64,000 bases of DNA, from NCBI RefSeq assembly GCF_022539505.1, contig NC_061510.1, positions 92,210,292 through 92,274,291 on the forward strand, written 5' to 3'. Position 1 is the stretch's first letter, and the number at the start of each line of letters is the position of its first letter. A program made the translations under genes and the position numbers. This DNA comes from Lolium rigidum. Lineage: Eukaryota; Streptophyta; Magnoliopsida; Poales; Poaceae. Shown here one piece after another: positions 36,012 to 46,857 of this stretch. A model generated the notes under the pieces. That model worked only from the letters and a program-made list of their open reading frames with translations. It made no database searches and had not been told where the DNA came from.

Positions 36012-36019
36012 TATAAATA
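36012..36019 (+). promoter_or_regulatory. TATA box of the element 2 antisense gene
   Basis: TATAAATA lies 102 bp upstream of the ATG at 36,121, with a pyrimidine-rich leader (CTCCTTCGCGCATCC...) between. It is on the strand opposite to pol, so it would drive the antisense gene only. Confidence 0.68.
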
Positions 36020-36120
36020 GAGGGCTTCCTCATTTTCACTTTTTTACACCTCCTACTGCTCATCTCCTTCGCGCATCCTCTCCTTCTTCCAGCATCCTTC
36101 CCTCAGAAGCTTCAAGCACC

Positions 36121-39100
36121 ATGGGAAAAAAGAAGGGCGCTAGCGCTTCGGAGGCGGCCAAAGTTAGCCGGGATTGGAGTGCCTCCGCCATCTCCAACCG
36201 CGACATCAACAAACTACGGGCCCTCGGATTCATCTCCGCATCTGAGGACGATATTCGCCTTCCAGGTGCAGTTTCTCGCCCAAAGCCCCCAAAGGGCTTC
36301 ACCGTCATGTTCATTGCTTTTTTGTTCCGCGGCCTTTCTCTTCCTGCGCACGAATTCCTTCGCTCTCTTCTTTTATTCTACGAGATTCAGCTCTGGCAGC
36401 TGACTCCAAACTCCATCCTCCACCTCTCTATCTTCATCACTGTCTGCGAAGCCTTCCTTGGCATTGATCCTCACTGGGGTCTCTGGAGGAAGATCTTCTA
36501 CGTGAAGCGCCACAATGACAGCAACGGCCCCCCGTCGTCGGCGGCGTTGGCTTTGTTGTTAGGAAGGAAGTCGACTACTTCGATTATCCAATGAAGGAGT
36601 CCGTCCAAGGCTGGCGCAACAAGTGGTTTTACCTGCGAGACCCGTTAGTGCCTGGACGACGCCTAAACCTTCCTCCCTTCGAAGATAGGCTGATAGCTAA
36701 GCCGAAGAAATCTTGGCGAAACACTCTTTCTCCCGAAGAGAGATTGACAGCCGACAGGCTGTTCGACCAAATAGTTATTCTGAAGAACACGGGAGGCTTG
36801 ACAATGCGCGGTACTGAGGTTGTCTCAGTGTTCCTTCAACGTCGAGTGCAACCGCTGATGTCTCGCCCCCACCAACTGTGGCTTTACACGGGCAAGGAGG
36901 ACGAGTCCAGAGTTAGCTCTGCCGAACTTTCGGCTGAAGACCTCCGGGATGAAGTCCGCCGCTTAACGTGTCTTAGTATGAAGGACAACATCGTCCTGAC
37001 ATCGGCTCGTCCTCCTTATGATTCTGATCATCTTCCAACTGAGGTAATTTTTGCCTTGTTTTTTTCTTCTGTCTGCTACTATTCCTTTATCAGTCGTGCC
37101 TTGCAAACTCCTTTTCCTTCGGCAGGCGCTTGCTGCTGCCCGGTGCTATCCTCCTACACCTGAAAGCGGTGTGGTTCTAGAGGATGATGACGAAGATTCT
37201 GATGGAACCGAGGAGGCCCCGCATGCCCTTGAGGATAGCGATGTCCAAGAGGAAGAGGTTGCTGAAGATGATGCCTTCATCAGGAGTAGGCGTCGAAAGC
37301 AGGTGCATGATGAATTTATCACTACGGCTGAATCAAGTCCTAGCGGAGGAGATAATGATGCCGATGAAACTACCGCGCCACCTCCCGTCATGAAGAGTTC
37401 AACAAGCTTCTTTGCAGGCGAAGACGACCTTGACCTGTGAGTGTCTTATACCCCTTTCTCGATTTATTTCCCATCATCTTGCATGCTGAGTGTGCACTGT
37501 TTTTAAGTAGCTCTGATGATGATGATGATGATGATGAAGTCCCTCTTGCAAAGAGGGCCAAATTTGTCTCTGAGAGAGCTGCATCGGCCAAGGAATCCAA
37601 TCCATCTTCCGCAAAATCGACGCCCCCCTCGCGAACGGTTGTGGAGAAGGTTCCAGTGTCGACGGTTATCCCTCCTGGCGACGTTCCTACTTCATCGGCT
37701 GGTCGTGACCATGTAAGTATTCAACCTGCTCCACTTTGCCGAATTTTTCTTTATATCGACTGAATCCTTATGATCTTATTTCGCCACAGCCAATTTACGC
37801 CACAGTCGATGCTTGTGGCGGAGTTCGCCGAAGAGTTCACCCGACTAGAAACCGAAAACTCCCAACTTCGAAAGACTATCAGATCTTCGGCTGATCAGGT
37901 GCTTGAGGCCAACAGGCTTGCCACTGACGCCAAGAACGAGAACGTCTTGCTGAAGGAGGAAGTGAGGAAGCTGAAGCAGCAACTGAAGGATGAGCAAGAT
38001 GCGAAGCACGCAGCGGCAGCCGCGATCGACAGGAAGGAAGGCGCTCTTCGCGAGTCTATCAAGGATTTGTTAGGTAAAATTCATAGTTCACCGTTTTCCG
38101 TCTTGGTGTTTCTATCATTGATTACTGATCTATCTTCTTTTCGAGATGCTTGCCGACTTAACCGTCACTCGGCGTCACCAGCTTAGGGAGGACTCTACAG
38201 CCGACGCCCTGTCACTTGCTGCCGAATCTAACGTCCAGGTACTTGGTCTTTTGAAAAAGGCCAAAGGAGCGCTGTCGAGGTTATACTCAATGATCTTCCC
38301 GAAGATGAAGGAGGACAAGACTCTCGATGAGATGGCGGCTTCTTTCCTTGTTGACCCTTCCGAGCCTGTGGAGGTATTGAAACGCCGTAGCCGTTTAGTC
38401 GGGGCGGTTCTTACTTTCCAATTGCTCATAGGCCATGGGATGGGGTCAGACTTGGAAGAGTTTTCCAAGGCGTTGCCTGTTGATAACGACAATCACTTAG
38501 TCGACCTTGAACCTTACAAGCGATCGGCAGTTACTTGTGCCAACCGACTTCTGAAGCTGGTGGATGAAGTTCAAGCTAAGCCTGCTCCCGAATCTGCCCC
38601 TGGCTCGTCGTTAGCGAATCCTTGAGCTTTTCATTCGACTTGTTGTAAATAAGATCAGTCGTAACTTCGTCATAGTCCAACTTTATTTCGGCTCTGTTGC
38701 CAATTTGAACATGCTTTTGAATGTATCACATATGCCCAACGCTCCCGATAGGATGTTTACTTTGATACTAGTCTGAATTAAGGATTGTACTGCAGATTCC
38801 TCCGTCTTCTTCGCGTGCTGAGCTTTTTCTGAATCCTTCAAGTAGTGATGAGTCAAGCCTCGTTCGCCGCTTGCGTGACCAAGTGTCTAGTTTAGACAGA
38901 GATATCACTTCTCTTCGTGCGATGGCGGCCTTGGTGAAGAAAAAGGGGGAGATAGCGACAGCTATCGAACAGTACGCTCTTGATGGTCTCCCTATTGCTA
39001 CCGAAAGTTTGGGCTGTAAGTATTAACCCATGCTCTACTTTCTGCAATAGTTTTGAATATTCCCTCAACTGGTCCTTTATTCCTTTCCAGTCGTAGCTTC

Positions 39101-39587
39101 AGATGTGGCTGAGGAGAACAAGAATATCCATGAAGAGGTTGAGGCAATGACTGACGTTGCGCACCCGAACCACAGTTTGTGGCTACACCGTCCGAAGGCT
39201 GTCGTCATGGCGAAGTTCAAGTATCGGGTGGGGAAGGCGCATTATTACTTCGATAAGTACCATGCTCATCTTACGATGGTTTGGAACACCTTGTTTCCTT
39301 TGGACCAAGCACCCGAAACCTTATCTGCCTTGTTCACCCGATTCAAGTCTCCCGAAAGGATTCGGCAGCTGGTGCGGAAGGAACTCCTGGCCGGTGCGGA
39401 GCTTGCTTTTGCCTCAGTATTGGCATGTCATCCATCTCTAGACTTGGGAGTCGTAGCAAACACTGAGAGGGGCTTAGGCCAGTATTATGATGCCGCTAGA
39501 GGTCCTGCATACACCATCGTTTCTCGGATGGAGTCGTGCCTTGAGAAGGATCTGAAGGCCCATTGGGATCGGGGAGCTCGACTATGA
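36121..39587 (+). CDS. Antisense multi-exon gene of element 2
   Basis: I read exons at 36,121-37,043, 37,126-37,436, 37,511-37,712, 37,806-38,073, 38,146-38,625, 38,796-39,015 and 39,091-39,587. Introns are GT-AG, 72-170 bp. Phases agree at junctions 1/2, 2/3, 3/4 and 6/7. Junction 4/5 is off by one base. Exon 1 has the Transposase_28-like domain (LTPNSILH, CEAFLG, VQGWRNKWFY) and one frameshift in a C-run near 36,528. Exon 2 is acidic with RRRK. Exon 3 opens with seven Asp and a KRAK patch. Exon 4 is a coiled coil. Exon 5 ends in SSLANP-stop. Exons 6-7 hold LFPLDQAPETLSAL. The same layout occurs in element 1. The product may be nuclear (basic patches); function is unknown. Confidence 0.75.
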
Positions 39588-40146
39588 ATGTAATAGCCTT
39601 ATTTCCTGCATAAGATTATTTTGTATAAGTTTATCGCGTACGTTGCACGCTATGTTAATTCGATCAATATTTTATTTGTCGGGCGCAGCTGAGTGATCAG
39701 TTCAACCTGCTCTCCCGACGGCTTCGTTGAATTATGCAATGTTATTGCGAAGCCTTTGTGTAAGTTTTGTAAGGGCGAGACCCATCGACTTAGTCGAGGG
39801 AATTAGACGCTTGGCATCGTCACGCGGTGCACCGGTTTGAGCCTTATTTTGTGATAATGTAACCATCGACTGCAGCACTCGCATATTTTCTCGAGGCTTG
39901 GATTGGTTGTTGTCATTTTGTGTGTCATTAATCTTAGCTCCCGTTGAGAGTATTTAATTAATGACACTGTGTGTTTTCTAGGCCAGCGCTCCCGATGGGA
40001 GTAAGAGCCGATGGTAGGGGCCGCAGTCGACCTGTTCAGGTGGTAGGGCATAAATTGAAGAAAGAAGGCAGAAAACCTGATTAAAATTTTATTCATAAGG
40101 AAAACCAATTTTAAAGGCTATTTAAATAATAAAAAACGATCGCGTC
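39588..40146 (+). other. Spacer between the antisense gene and pol of element 2
   Basis: It is non-coding. It contains a further CCAGCGCTCCCGATGGGAGT fragment near 39,973 without the adjoining PPT core. The two genes converge here, so both transcripts should end in or near this stretch. Confidence 0.6.
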
Positions 40147-41426
40147 CTATGTATAGAACCGTCGTAGGTGTGCGATACTCCATGGATTTCCGACATCTTT
40201 TCCTGAAGTTGGATTTCTGAGCCTGTACGCTCCCCCTGGTATCACTTCGGTGACGATGTAAGGTCCTTCCCATGGAGACTCAAGTTTCGAGGGCCTTTTT
40301 GTTTCGAGCCGAAGTACCATATCTCCAACACTAAAGCACCGGTTGCGTATTCGTCGACTGTGGTAGTTCTTCAACGCCTGCTGGTATACCGTGGTTCTGG
40401 CTAAAGCAATGTCTCGGGCTTCATCCAGTAGGTCTACAGCATCTTGCAGTGCGATGTTGGAAGAGGGCTCTGTGTATGCCGTCACTCGAGGTGCTTCGAA
40501 TCGAACATCGGCTGGCAAGACTGCTTCGGCTCCATGTACCAGAAAGAATGGGGTGTACTGCGTCGACCTGTTAGGCGTGGTACGCAAACTCCAAAGTACT
40601 GATGGTAACTCTTCGACCCAAGCTCCCTCTGCGCCTGTAAGACGCTTCTTGAGACCGTCCCCTATTAGACCGTTGATCCTTTCCACCTGACCGTTTGTTT
40701 GGGGATGAGCCACTGATGCGAATTTCAGTTTTATTCCCCTGTCGTCACAAAATTCTCGGAATTCTTTGGAGTCAAAGTTAGTCCCGTTATCTGTGACGAT
40801 ACTGTGAGGCACGTCGAATCGACATGTTATTTCCTTGAAGAATCGGACTGCTGTTTTTGCCTTCTGGTTTCGTACTGGTACTGCCTCGATCCACTTTGTG
40901 AATTTATCGACTGCAACTAATAAGTACGTGTGTCCTCCAGGCGATGATCTTGGTAGTGGCCCAACTTGATCGAGTCCCCATTGAGCGAACGGCCAAGCCA
41001 AGGGTATCGTCATTAGGTCTGTTGCAGGGCGTGCGGTTTTGGGGAAAACCGTTGGCAAGGGTCGCATTTCATGACCAGATCTCGAGCATCCGACGCTGCC
41101 GTTGGCCAGTAAAATCCTGCCCCGAAGGCTTTTTCTACGAGAGCCCTACTTCCCGCGTGATGCCCGCAAGTTCCCTCGTGTATCTCACGCAGCAGTGCTC
41201 TTCCGTCGTCGATGGCAATGCACCTTTGGAGGATACCGGAAATGCTGCGCTTGTAGAGTTCACCGTTTACTATGGTGAAAGCTTTTGATCGCTCGATGAT
41301 TCGTTTTGCTTCTCTTGGATCCGCCGGCGGTTCCTGCTTTGCTAGGTACGCCGAGGAACGGTTTAGTCCATAATGGCTCAAGGAGGAGGATTTGTTCGGT
41401 CGGGAGAGTTGGAGCTTCGTCGGCAA
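40147..41426 (-). pseudogene. Element 2 integrase
   Basis: The HHCC finger (HEGTCGHHAGS...CDPCQ) sits in 41,426-41,030. After one frame change near 41,040, a 306-codon ORF contains the whole catalytic core: WGLDQVGPL, VTDNGTNF and HPQTNGQVERING (D, D, E). Its C-terminus is FSVGDMVLRL...LESPWEGPYIVTEV...RRFYT. The core is intact and close to that of element 1. A single frameshift separates it from the zinc finger. Confidence 0.88.
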
Positions 41427-42474
41427 CTTGTTGCGGGTTTGCCTCCGCTTCCTCGGTCGATGGTTTTAGAGGTGCTTGGCGCCTTCTCTTTTATTGATCG
41501 CTGAGTGATCACCTCGTAAAATACTCCATACGGGATGGGAGAGCACATGGAGCCGATGTTTGCTAAGGTGTCGGCTTCCTCGTTGCTTGGCTCGCCGATA
41601 TGTACGAGCTCGCATCCCTCAAATTTGGCTTCCATATTCGATACGGCTGCCGATAGGCGATCATGTTGTCGCTAACTGCGTCGCACAGATTCATCGACTG
41701 TTGTACTACCAAGTTTGAGTCCCCATAGATTTCCAGGCGAGTCGCCCCACATGCCTTTGCCATCTTCATTCCGTGCAGCAGTGCTTCGTATTCTGCTTCA
41801 TTGTTTTTCGGCAGAGAGAAGTTCATACGTAGTATATACTCCATCTTATCTCCTTGTGGTGATACCAGTACCACTCCTGCTGCGCATGTGCTTCGTTTCG
41901 ACCCGTCGAAATACATTACCCACGATCCCGACATGTCGGGTGCCGCTGGTGTCTGGGATTGAATCCGGTCCGCCACAAAGTCTGGGAGGATTTGGGATTT
42001 TATAGCTGTCCGGTTAACGTAAGTTATGTCGTGAGGTGCTATCTCGATAGCCCATTGGGACACTCGACCTGTGGCCTCTGGATTGGTCATTATATTTTTT
42101 AACGGCGCTTCGCTCACGACAACAATCGGATGCTCTGTGAAGTAGTGTCGTAGCTTGCGGGCTGACCTCCATAGCGCATATGCCAGCTTCTGATGATGAG
42201 GGTACCCCTGTCTTGCGGGTGTGAGTACTTCGCTGAGATAGTAAACGGGCCTCTGCACGCCATGAACTCTCCCTGCTTCTTCCCGTTCGACAACCAAGAC
42301 GGTGCTGAAGACTTGAGCTGTCGCAGCTATGTACATGAGCAGCGTTTCCTTCTCGCGGGGGGTTACAAGGACTGGAGACGTCGACAAGATTCTCTTCAGG
42401 TTGTCGAAAGATTCCTGCGCCTCCTTTGTCCACTCGAACTTTTCTGATTTTTTCATCAAGTTGTAGAAAGGCAA
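41378..42474 (-). pseudogene. Element 2 RNase H region
   Basis: It contains the RT connection (VQRPVYYLSEVL) and an RNase H domain with YFDGSKR, NNEAEYEALLHG and GDSNLVVQQ. The last acidic motif (SNEEADTLANIG) is in another frame near 41,580, so a frameshift lies near 41,640. Confidence 0.85.
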
Positions 42475-43298
42475 AGCTTTTTCTCCTAGCTTGGCGATGA
42501 ACCTGCTGAGCGCTGCTAAACGTCACGCCAAGCTGCTGCACTTGATGCAGATTCTTTGGCGGCTCCATGTCGAGAATAGCTTTAATTTTCAAAGGGTTGG
42601 CTTCGATCCCCCTGGCCGAGATGAAGTATCCTAGCACTTGCCCCCTGGTACTCCGAAGAAGCATTTTTTGGGATTCAACTTGATCTTATACCTGTCTAGG
42701 TTATCGAAGGTCTCCCGCAAATCGTCGACGAGGGTGGCGATGTGCTTCGTTTTTACCACGATATCATCAATATAGACTTTGATGTTTCGCCCGATCTGCT
42801 CTCCAAGGCAAGCTTGCATGCAACGTTGGTAAGTTGCTCCCGCATTTTTCAACCCGAAGGTCATGACGTTGTAGCGAGAAACGCCGTGTGGGGTGATGAA
42901 CGCGGTTAGCTCTCGATCTTCCTTCTTCAATTTGATGCTGGTTATACCCCGAGTAGGCATCGAGGAAGGAGAGGCGGTCGCACCCGGCTGTGGAATCGAC
43001 TATCCGGTCAGTTCACGGGCAGCGGGAAGTGCTCTTTCGGACAATGTTTGTTGAGGCCGGTGTAATCGATACACATACGCAGAGCGGTGGTGTCCTTTTT
43101 GGGTACCATGACAGGGTTAGCCACCCACTCTGATTCCTTGAGCTCTCGGATAAATCCTGCTTTACGAAGTCGATTGATTTCTTCACCAATTGCTCTCCTC
43201 TTGGGTTCAGAGAATTGACGCATCGACTGCTGCACTGGTTTGGCTGTCGGGTCAACATTAAGGGCGTGCTCAGCGAGTTCCCTGGGGATACCTGGCAT
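42475..43298 (-). pseudogene. Element 2 reverse transcriptase
   Basis: RT motifs are WVANPVMVPKKD, LNKHCPKEHFPLP, FGLKNAGATYQRCM and catalytic VYIDDIVV, in three frames. Frame changes occur near 43,010, 42,960, 42,635 and 42,520. Compared with element 1, about the same length is present, so this is decay by small indels rather than deletion. Confidence 0.85.
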
Positions 43299-43362
43299 GT
43301 CGGATGGTTCCCATGCAAATATCTCCCAGCGCTCATGGAGGAACTCGATGAGCGCGCCTTCC

Positions 43363-44053
43363 TATGCGTCCGTAAGGTCAGCCGATATATTGACCGTTTC
43401 TTCGGGTCAGTGGGGTGCACCTGCAGCTTCTTGGCTTCCTTTGTAGTGTCAAACTTGTCGGATCTTGCGCTTCGGTTGTCGGCTGACGGCTGCGTATGAT
43501 CCACGGTTGCGTCAATCGCGTTGAGTTCCTCCTTAGCGCCGAATTTCGAAGCGATCTTCTGGAACTCCCTGTCACAGGTGTCTGATCGGGCAAAGCTTCC
43601 GTGAACGGTTATTGGGGTTCCGTTGTTGCCTGGCATCTTCAGTTTTAGGTACGCGTAATGAGGCACGTCCATAAACTTGGCAAACGCCGGCTTTCCGAGG
43701 ATGGCATGATACTGAGACTCCCAGTCAACAACTTTGAACTCGATCTTTTCTTTCCTGAAATTGGTGGGCGTGCCGAAGACCACATCCAATGACGTTTTTC
43801 CAAGAGAATAAGCGGGTCTAGTCGGTATAATGCCATGGAATCCTGTGTCGGATTCTCTCAGCATATCGACTGTTAAACCCATTGCTCTCATTGTGTTGGC
43901 GAATAGTAGGTTTAAGCCGCTTCCTCCGTCCATGAATACTTTGCTCATGTTGTACCCTCCGATCTGCGCCTCGAGGACTAGAGCTGCATGGCCTGGTCTA
44001 GGGACGGCTTTTGGGTGATCTTTCTGTCGAAGGAGATACTTTGTTCCGACCAA
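43363..44053 (-). pseudogene. Element 2 protease
   Basis: The aspartic protease has an intact-looking VFMDGGSGLNLLFA active-site region, YSLGKTSLDVVFGT, and ESQYHAILGKPAFAKF. It lies in one open frame that runs on into the RT entry before shifting. The overlap with the upstream gag frame (43,978-44,053) marks a frame change. Confidence 0.82.
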
Positions 44054-44754
44054 TCGATGAATTCGGGTGTGTCGACCATAGCGACTTCTGCGTACTTCAC
44101 TTCTCGCGAGAATTTCTTGATTTCCCTTTTTGAAAAGCTGGTTTTATGGATCATGCTGACCTGCCCGCGTGGTTCTGGGAATACCTCGGCTGGTACATAC
44201 TCGTCCTTCTCCATTGGTTCGTATGGCTCCGGCACATACGACTCTGCCCGATAGCTGTAGGGTCTTGTCCTCTTCTCCATCATGCGGACTCTTGATATAG
44301 CTTCGCTCCTGAGGTCGTCGCGAAGCTGTCGAATCTCCAAGAAGTGTCGGCAGTTCTTCAATAGGTGACTGGATTTCTCCCGACCATCCTTTGGGTCGAT
44401 ATAGGAGTGGAGATAGCATGGTGCATCGAGTTGCTCCGTGGCTGATAAGTGCGGTGAACGAGCGGCCATGGATCGATTGCACGCCCTCCTGTTCCCGTTT
44501 GGACTGTCGAGGGTGAGGCGCTGCATGTTCTTCTTCTCCATGGTATAATTCCCTTCGCCTTTTCTTTCGCCCCGCTGCGGGGTCGAAACTTCCTCGGCTG
44601 CCTCCATGCGTGCTTCTGGGTGGAATTCCCAAGGTTGTTGCCAAGGTATCCTCTGCCGAAACCGAGGGCCCAAACCGGACGTATCCGTCCTTGGGAGGCG
44701 AAGAAAGCCTCCGGAGTCGATGATGAAGTGGACCCCTCCGAAAGTGGTGGTCAT
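43978..44754 (-). pseudogene. gag: Element 2 gag remnant lacking the capsid domain
   Basis: Starting at MTTTFGGVHF (44,754), which aligns with the MTFGRFHF start in element 1, the frame reaches the gag C-terminal zinc-binding segment (CYLHSYIDPKDGREKSSHLLKNCRHF) after only about 110 residues. In element 1 the same interval spans over 600 codons, including the capsid domain. A large internal deletion of about 1.5 kb is therefore likely. The frame stops at 43,978. Without capsid this copy would need particles from another element. Confidence 0.78.
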
Positions 44755-44945
44755 GTTGTCACATGATTCCGCGAGGAATCGAGTGCGACGTCTTGAGGTG
44801 TGGCACGAACTCGTAGGATCCGCAACGAATCGAACCCTTTGGATGCGGAGGTGTTGGTGACTCGAGCACGAACGGCTGCGGACGTGGCTGAGTGCTGCCG
44901 ATGCCTCGCCTTGTGCCGACGGGCTTCCCACGAGACGGCGCCAAT

Positions 44946-45486
44946 TGTCGAGGGTGCTCCTCGGCAATGCCCTCCGATAGGGGCTTAGGGTTGATGGAAT
45001 CTGCAAGCTGACACGAGACATCGGTTCACAGACAAGCGGGGAGAGCGATTTACCCAGGTTCGGGGCCCTCGATGAGGTAAAACCCTTACGTCCTGCACTG
45101 TCTGTTCTTTGATTATGATGAAAACGAGGTTACAATGGGGTGCCGAATAGTTCGGCTGTGATCTCGTCGAGATGCTAGTTGCTAGGGTAACCTAGTTCTA
45201 AGCCTCGCGGCTAATCTTGCTAAGGTTGATTGTGTCCCTTGATAGCCCCTCTCCTGGCTTTATATAGGTGGCCAGGTCTCGAGAGGTCTAATCGAGTACG
45301 AGTAGGTTTACAGTAGATCTATCTCCAATCTTTCCTTGTTCGGCTTCCTCCGCGTCTTGTACTCCAATTAATCTTCCGTCGCACCGCCCTAGTGGCCCAT
45401 CTTGCTGTCGGGTTCCTTCATGGGCCTCCTGTTGGACCACGTAGGGTAGAGCAACATTGGTTACCCGAAGGGTAATGCCCACGTCA
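44946..45486 (-). repeat. 5' LTR of element 2, with adjacent primer site
   Basis: This 541-bp LTR is followed on its left by the primer-binding site (44,925-44,945; minus-strand ATTGGCGCCGTCTCGTGGGAA). Relative to element 1 the site has one extra C (CTCG for CTG). Confidence 0.92.
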
Positions 45487-46206
45487 GCGTGGAGCCTACA
45501 ACCAAGCACATGTCCTTGGTTGTAGCCTCGGGGGCTACTCCCATCGGGAACGCTGTTCGCGTGCCCGATGAAATTATAAAAAAGAAAGAAAGAATGAAAA
45601 GAAGAAAGATAGAAGAGCAAAAGAGTATATTTCGAGTTATAAATAACTCTGCATATACTCCCATCGGGAGAGCAATATAAGTCATCTTTTGACTCAATAA
45701 AATGTGCCATTCCAACAGCCGAATAAGCACTCGACAATATATTCTCAGAACGTCAAAGATGCGATCAATTTCTGAATGCCGCAAAACTTTGCGAAGGTAA
45801 GACCCTAGATCCGTTCTGTGAGGCGTGGCACCGTCTCTGACATCGGTTTGCTACTTTTATCCGTATCAACAGATACGAAGAAAAATCCTAACGGACGCGT
45901 TAGGTACCCGATAAATATGACTGGGACTCGACAGAATGGTAAGACCTTAAGCGGCACTGTCGAAGTTTACAGCAGTATCCCGAGATCATGTCCAGGGACG
46001 TGATTCTGAAGTAGGTTTTTGCGGATTGCCACTAGAGCAGTTAACTAGTACCTGATCCGTCAGATGAACTAGCCCCAGCTACCATTATCCCTGTACAATA
46101 CAGAAATTTATGTGAAGAAATATAGAAAAGTTTTAAGTTGTCGAGTAAAAATAAACAGTGGAGATTTTCCCTGACTCTACGATTCAAGCAAAATCTCGGG
46201 GGCTAC
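45487..46206 (+). other. Element 1 3' end region with PPT
   Basis: It resumes element 1 after element 2. It has a fourth PPT-like CTCGGGGGCT (45,527-45,536) followed by the CTCCCATCGGGA hairpin block. The functional PPT TCTCGGGGGCTAC (46,194-46,206) touches the 3' LTR. There is no ORF of note. Confidence 0.75.
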
Positions 46207-46591
46207 TGACATAGGCATCCCCAATGGGCCTGCCGAAGATAGTACCCGGGGTTTACTGAAGGCCCATTACCCGAAGAATAAGAAGATTCGGAAGCCCAAG
46301 ATATTGTTAAGGAAAGCTAGAGTTGTAATAGGAAGCATTATTTGTAATCTTGCGGGAGGAGTTAGAAACCTTCCCGGACTCTGTAACTTGTACAATACGA
46401 ATCCCTCGGCTCCACCTCCTATATAAGGGGGAGTCGAGGGACAAACAAGGCATCGAATCATTGTTTCTCAAACCCTAGTTTCATAATCGTCGAGTACTTT
46501 TCGGCTGAAACCTTCGAGATCTACTTGCCCTCTACTTCCAACTAAAACCTAGTCTACAACCCGTAGGCATTGACAAGTTAATACCTTGTCA
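46207..46591 (+). repeat. 3' LTR of element 1
   Basis: This 385-bp LTR is identical in length to its partner with five substitutions by eye. TATATAAG is at 46,420-46,427. Confidence 0.94.
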
Positions 46592-46857
46592 AGTACAAAG
46601 AAAAGTAGAGCATGTCTTTTTGAAAAGATATCAAGGATAAGAGTGCGAATAAGTTTTCAGAAATACCGTTTTAAAAAGGATCTCAAGGATAAGGGTAAGA
46701 ATAAATTTTCAGAAATAATCTTTTTGAAAAGATTTCAAGGATAAGAGGGAGAATATTTTTTTATAAATATTCACTTTCTTTGTTTTGAAACTAAGTTTTT
46801 CAGACGTCCATTCTAAATAGGGTCTCCTAAGGTCAAACAATGGCTCTGATACCAACT
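46592..46857 (-). other. 5' leader of element 0 with three direct repeats and the primer site
   Basis: Next to the right LTR the complement of the initiator-Met primer site, GCTCTGATACCA (46,843-46,854), sets the orientation. Between 46,612 and 46,790 a 50-56 bp unit (CTTTTTGAAAAGAT.TCAAGGATAAG...TTTTCAGAAATA) is present three times with small changes. As part of the untranslated leader it could act in RNA dimerisation or packaging, which is speculation. Confidence 0.75.

Larger units (their letters stand above)
34586..45486 (-). mobile_element. Element 2: Tat-lineage gypsy element with deleted gag, nested in element 1
   Basis: LTRs are at 34,586-35,128 (3' LTR) and 44,946-45,486 (5' LTR). 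The primer site next to the right LTR reads ATTGGCGCCGTCTCGTGGGAA on the minus strand. The PPT (ACTCGGGGGCTAC, minus) abuts the left LTR. Total length is 10,901 bp with a perfect GCGTG duplication. Pol order on the minus strand is gag remnant, protease, RT, RNase H, integrase. A multi-exon gene lies on the plus strand between integrase and the 3' LTR. It is a different Tat family from element 1 (LTRs unrelated) but has the same architecture. Confidence 0.92.
22582..46591 (+). mobile_element. Element 1: Tat-lineage gypsy retrotransposon with antisense gene
   Basis: Two 385-bp LTRs (22,582-22,966 and 46,207-46,591) differ at five positions counted by eye (1.3%). The perfect AGTAC duplication, the primer site and a PPT (TCTCGGGGGCTAC, 46,194-46,206) complete the element. 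Without nested element 2 it is 13.1 kb. Order: gag, protease, RT, RNase H, integrase, a spacer, then a multi-exon gene on the opposite strand. Short LTRs with a long 3' region and an antisense ORF match the grass Tat group (Grande/Cinful/RIRE2-like). Pol has many stops and frameshifts despite the similar LTRs. Confidence 0.92.
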
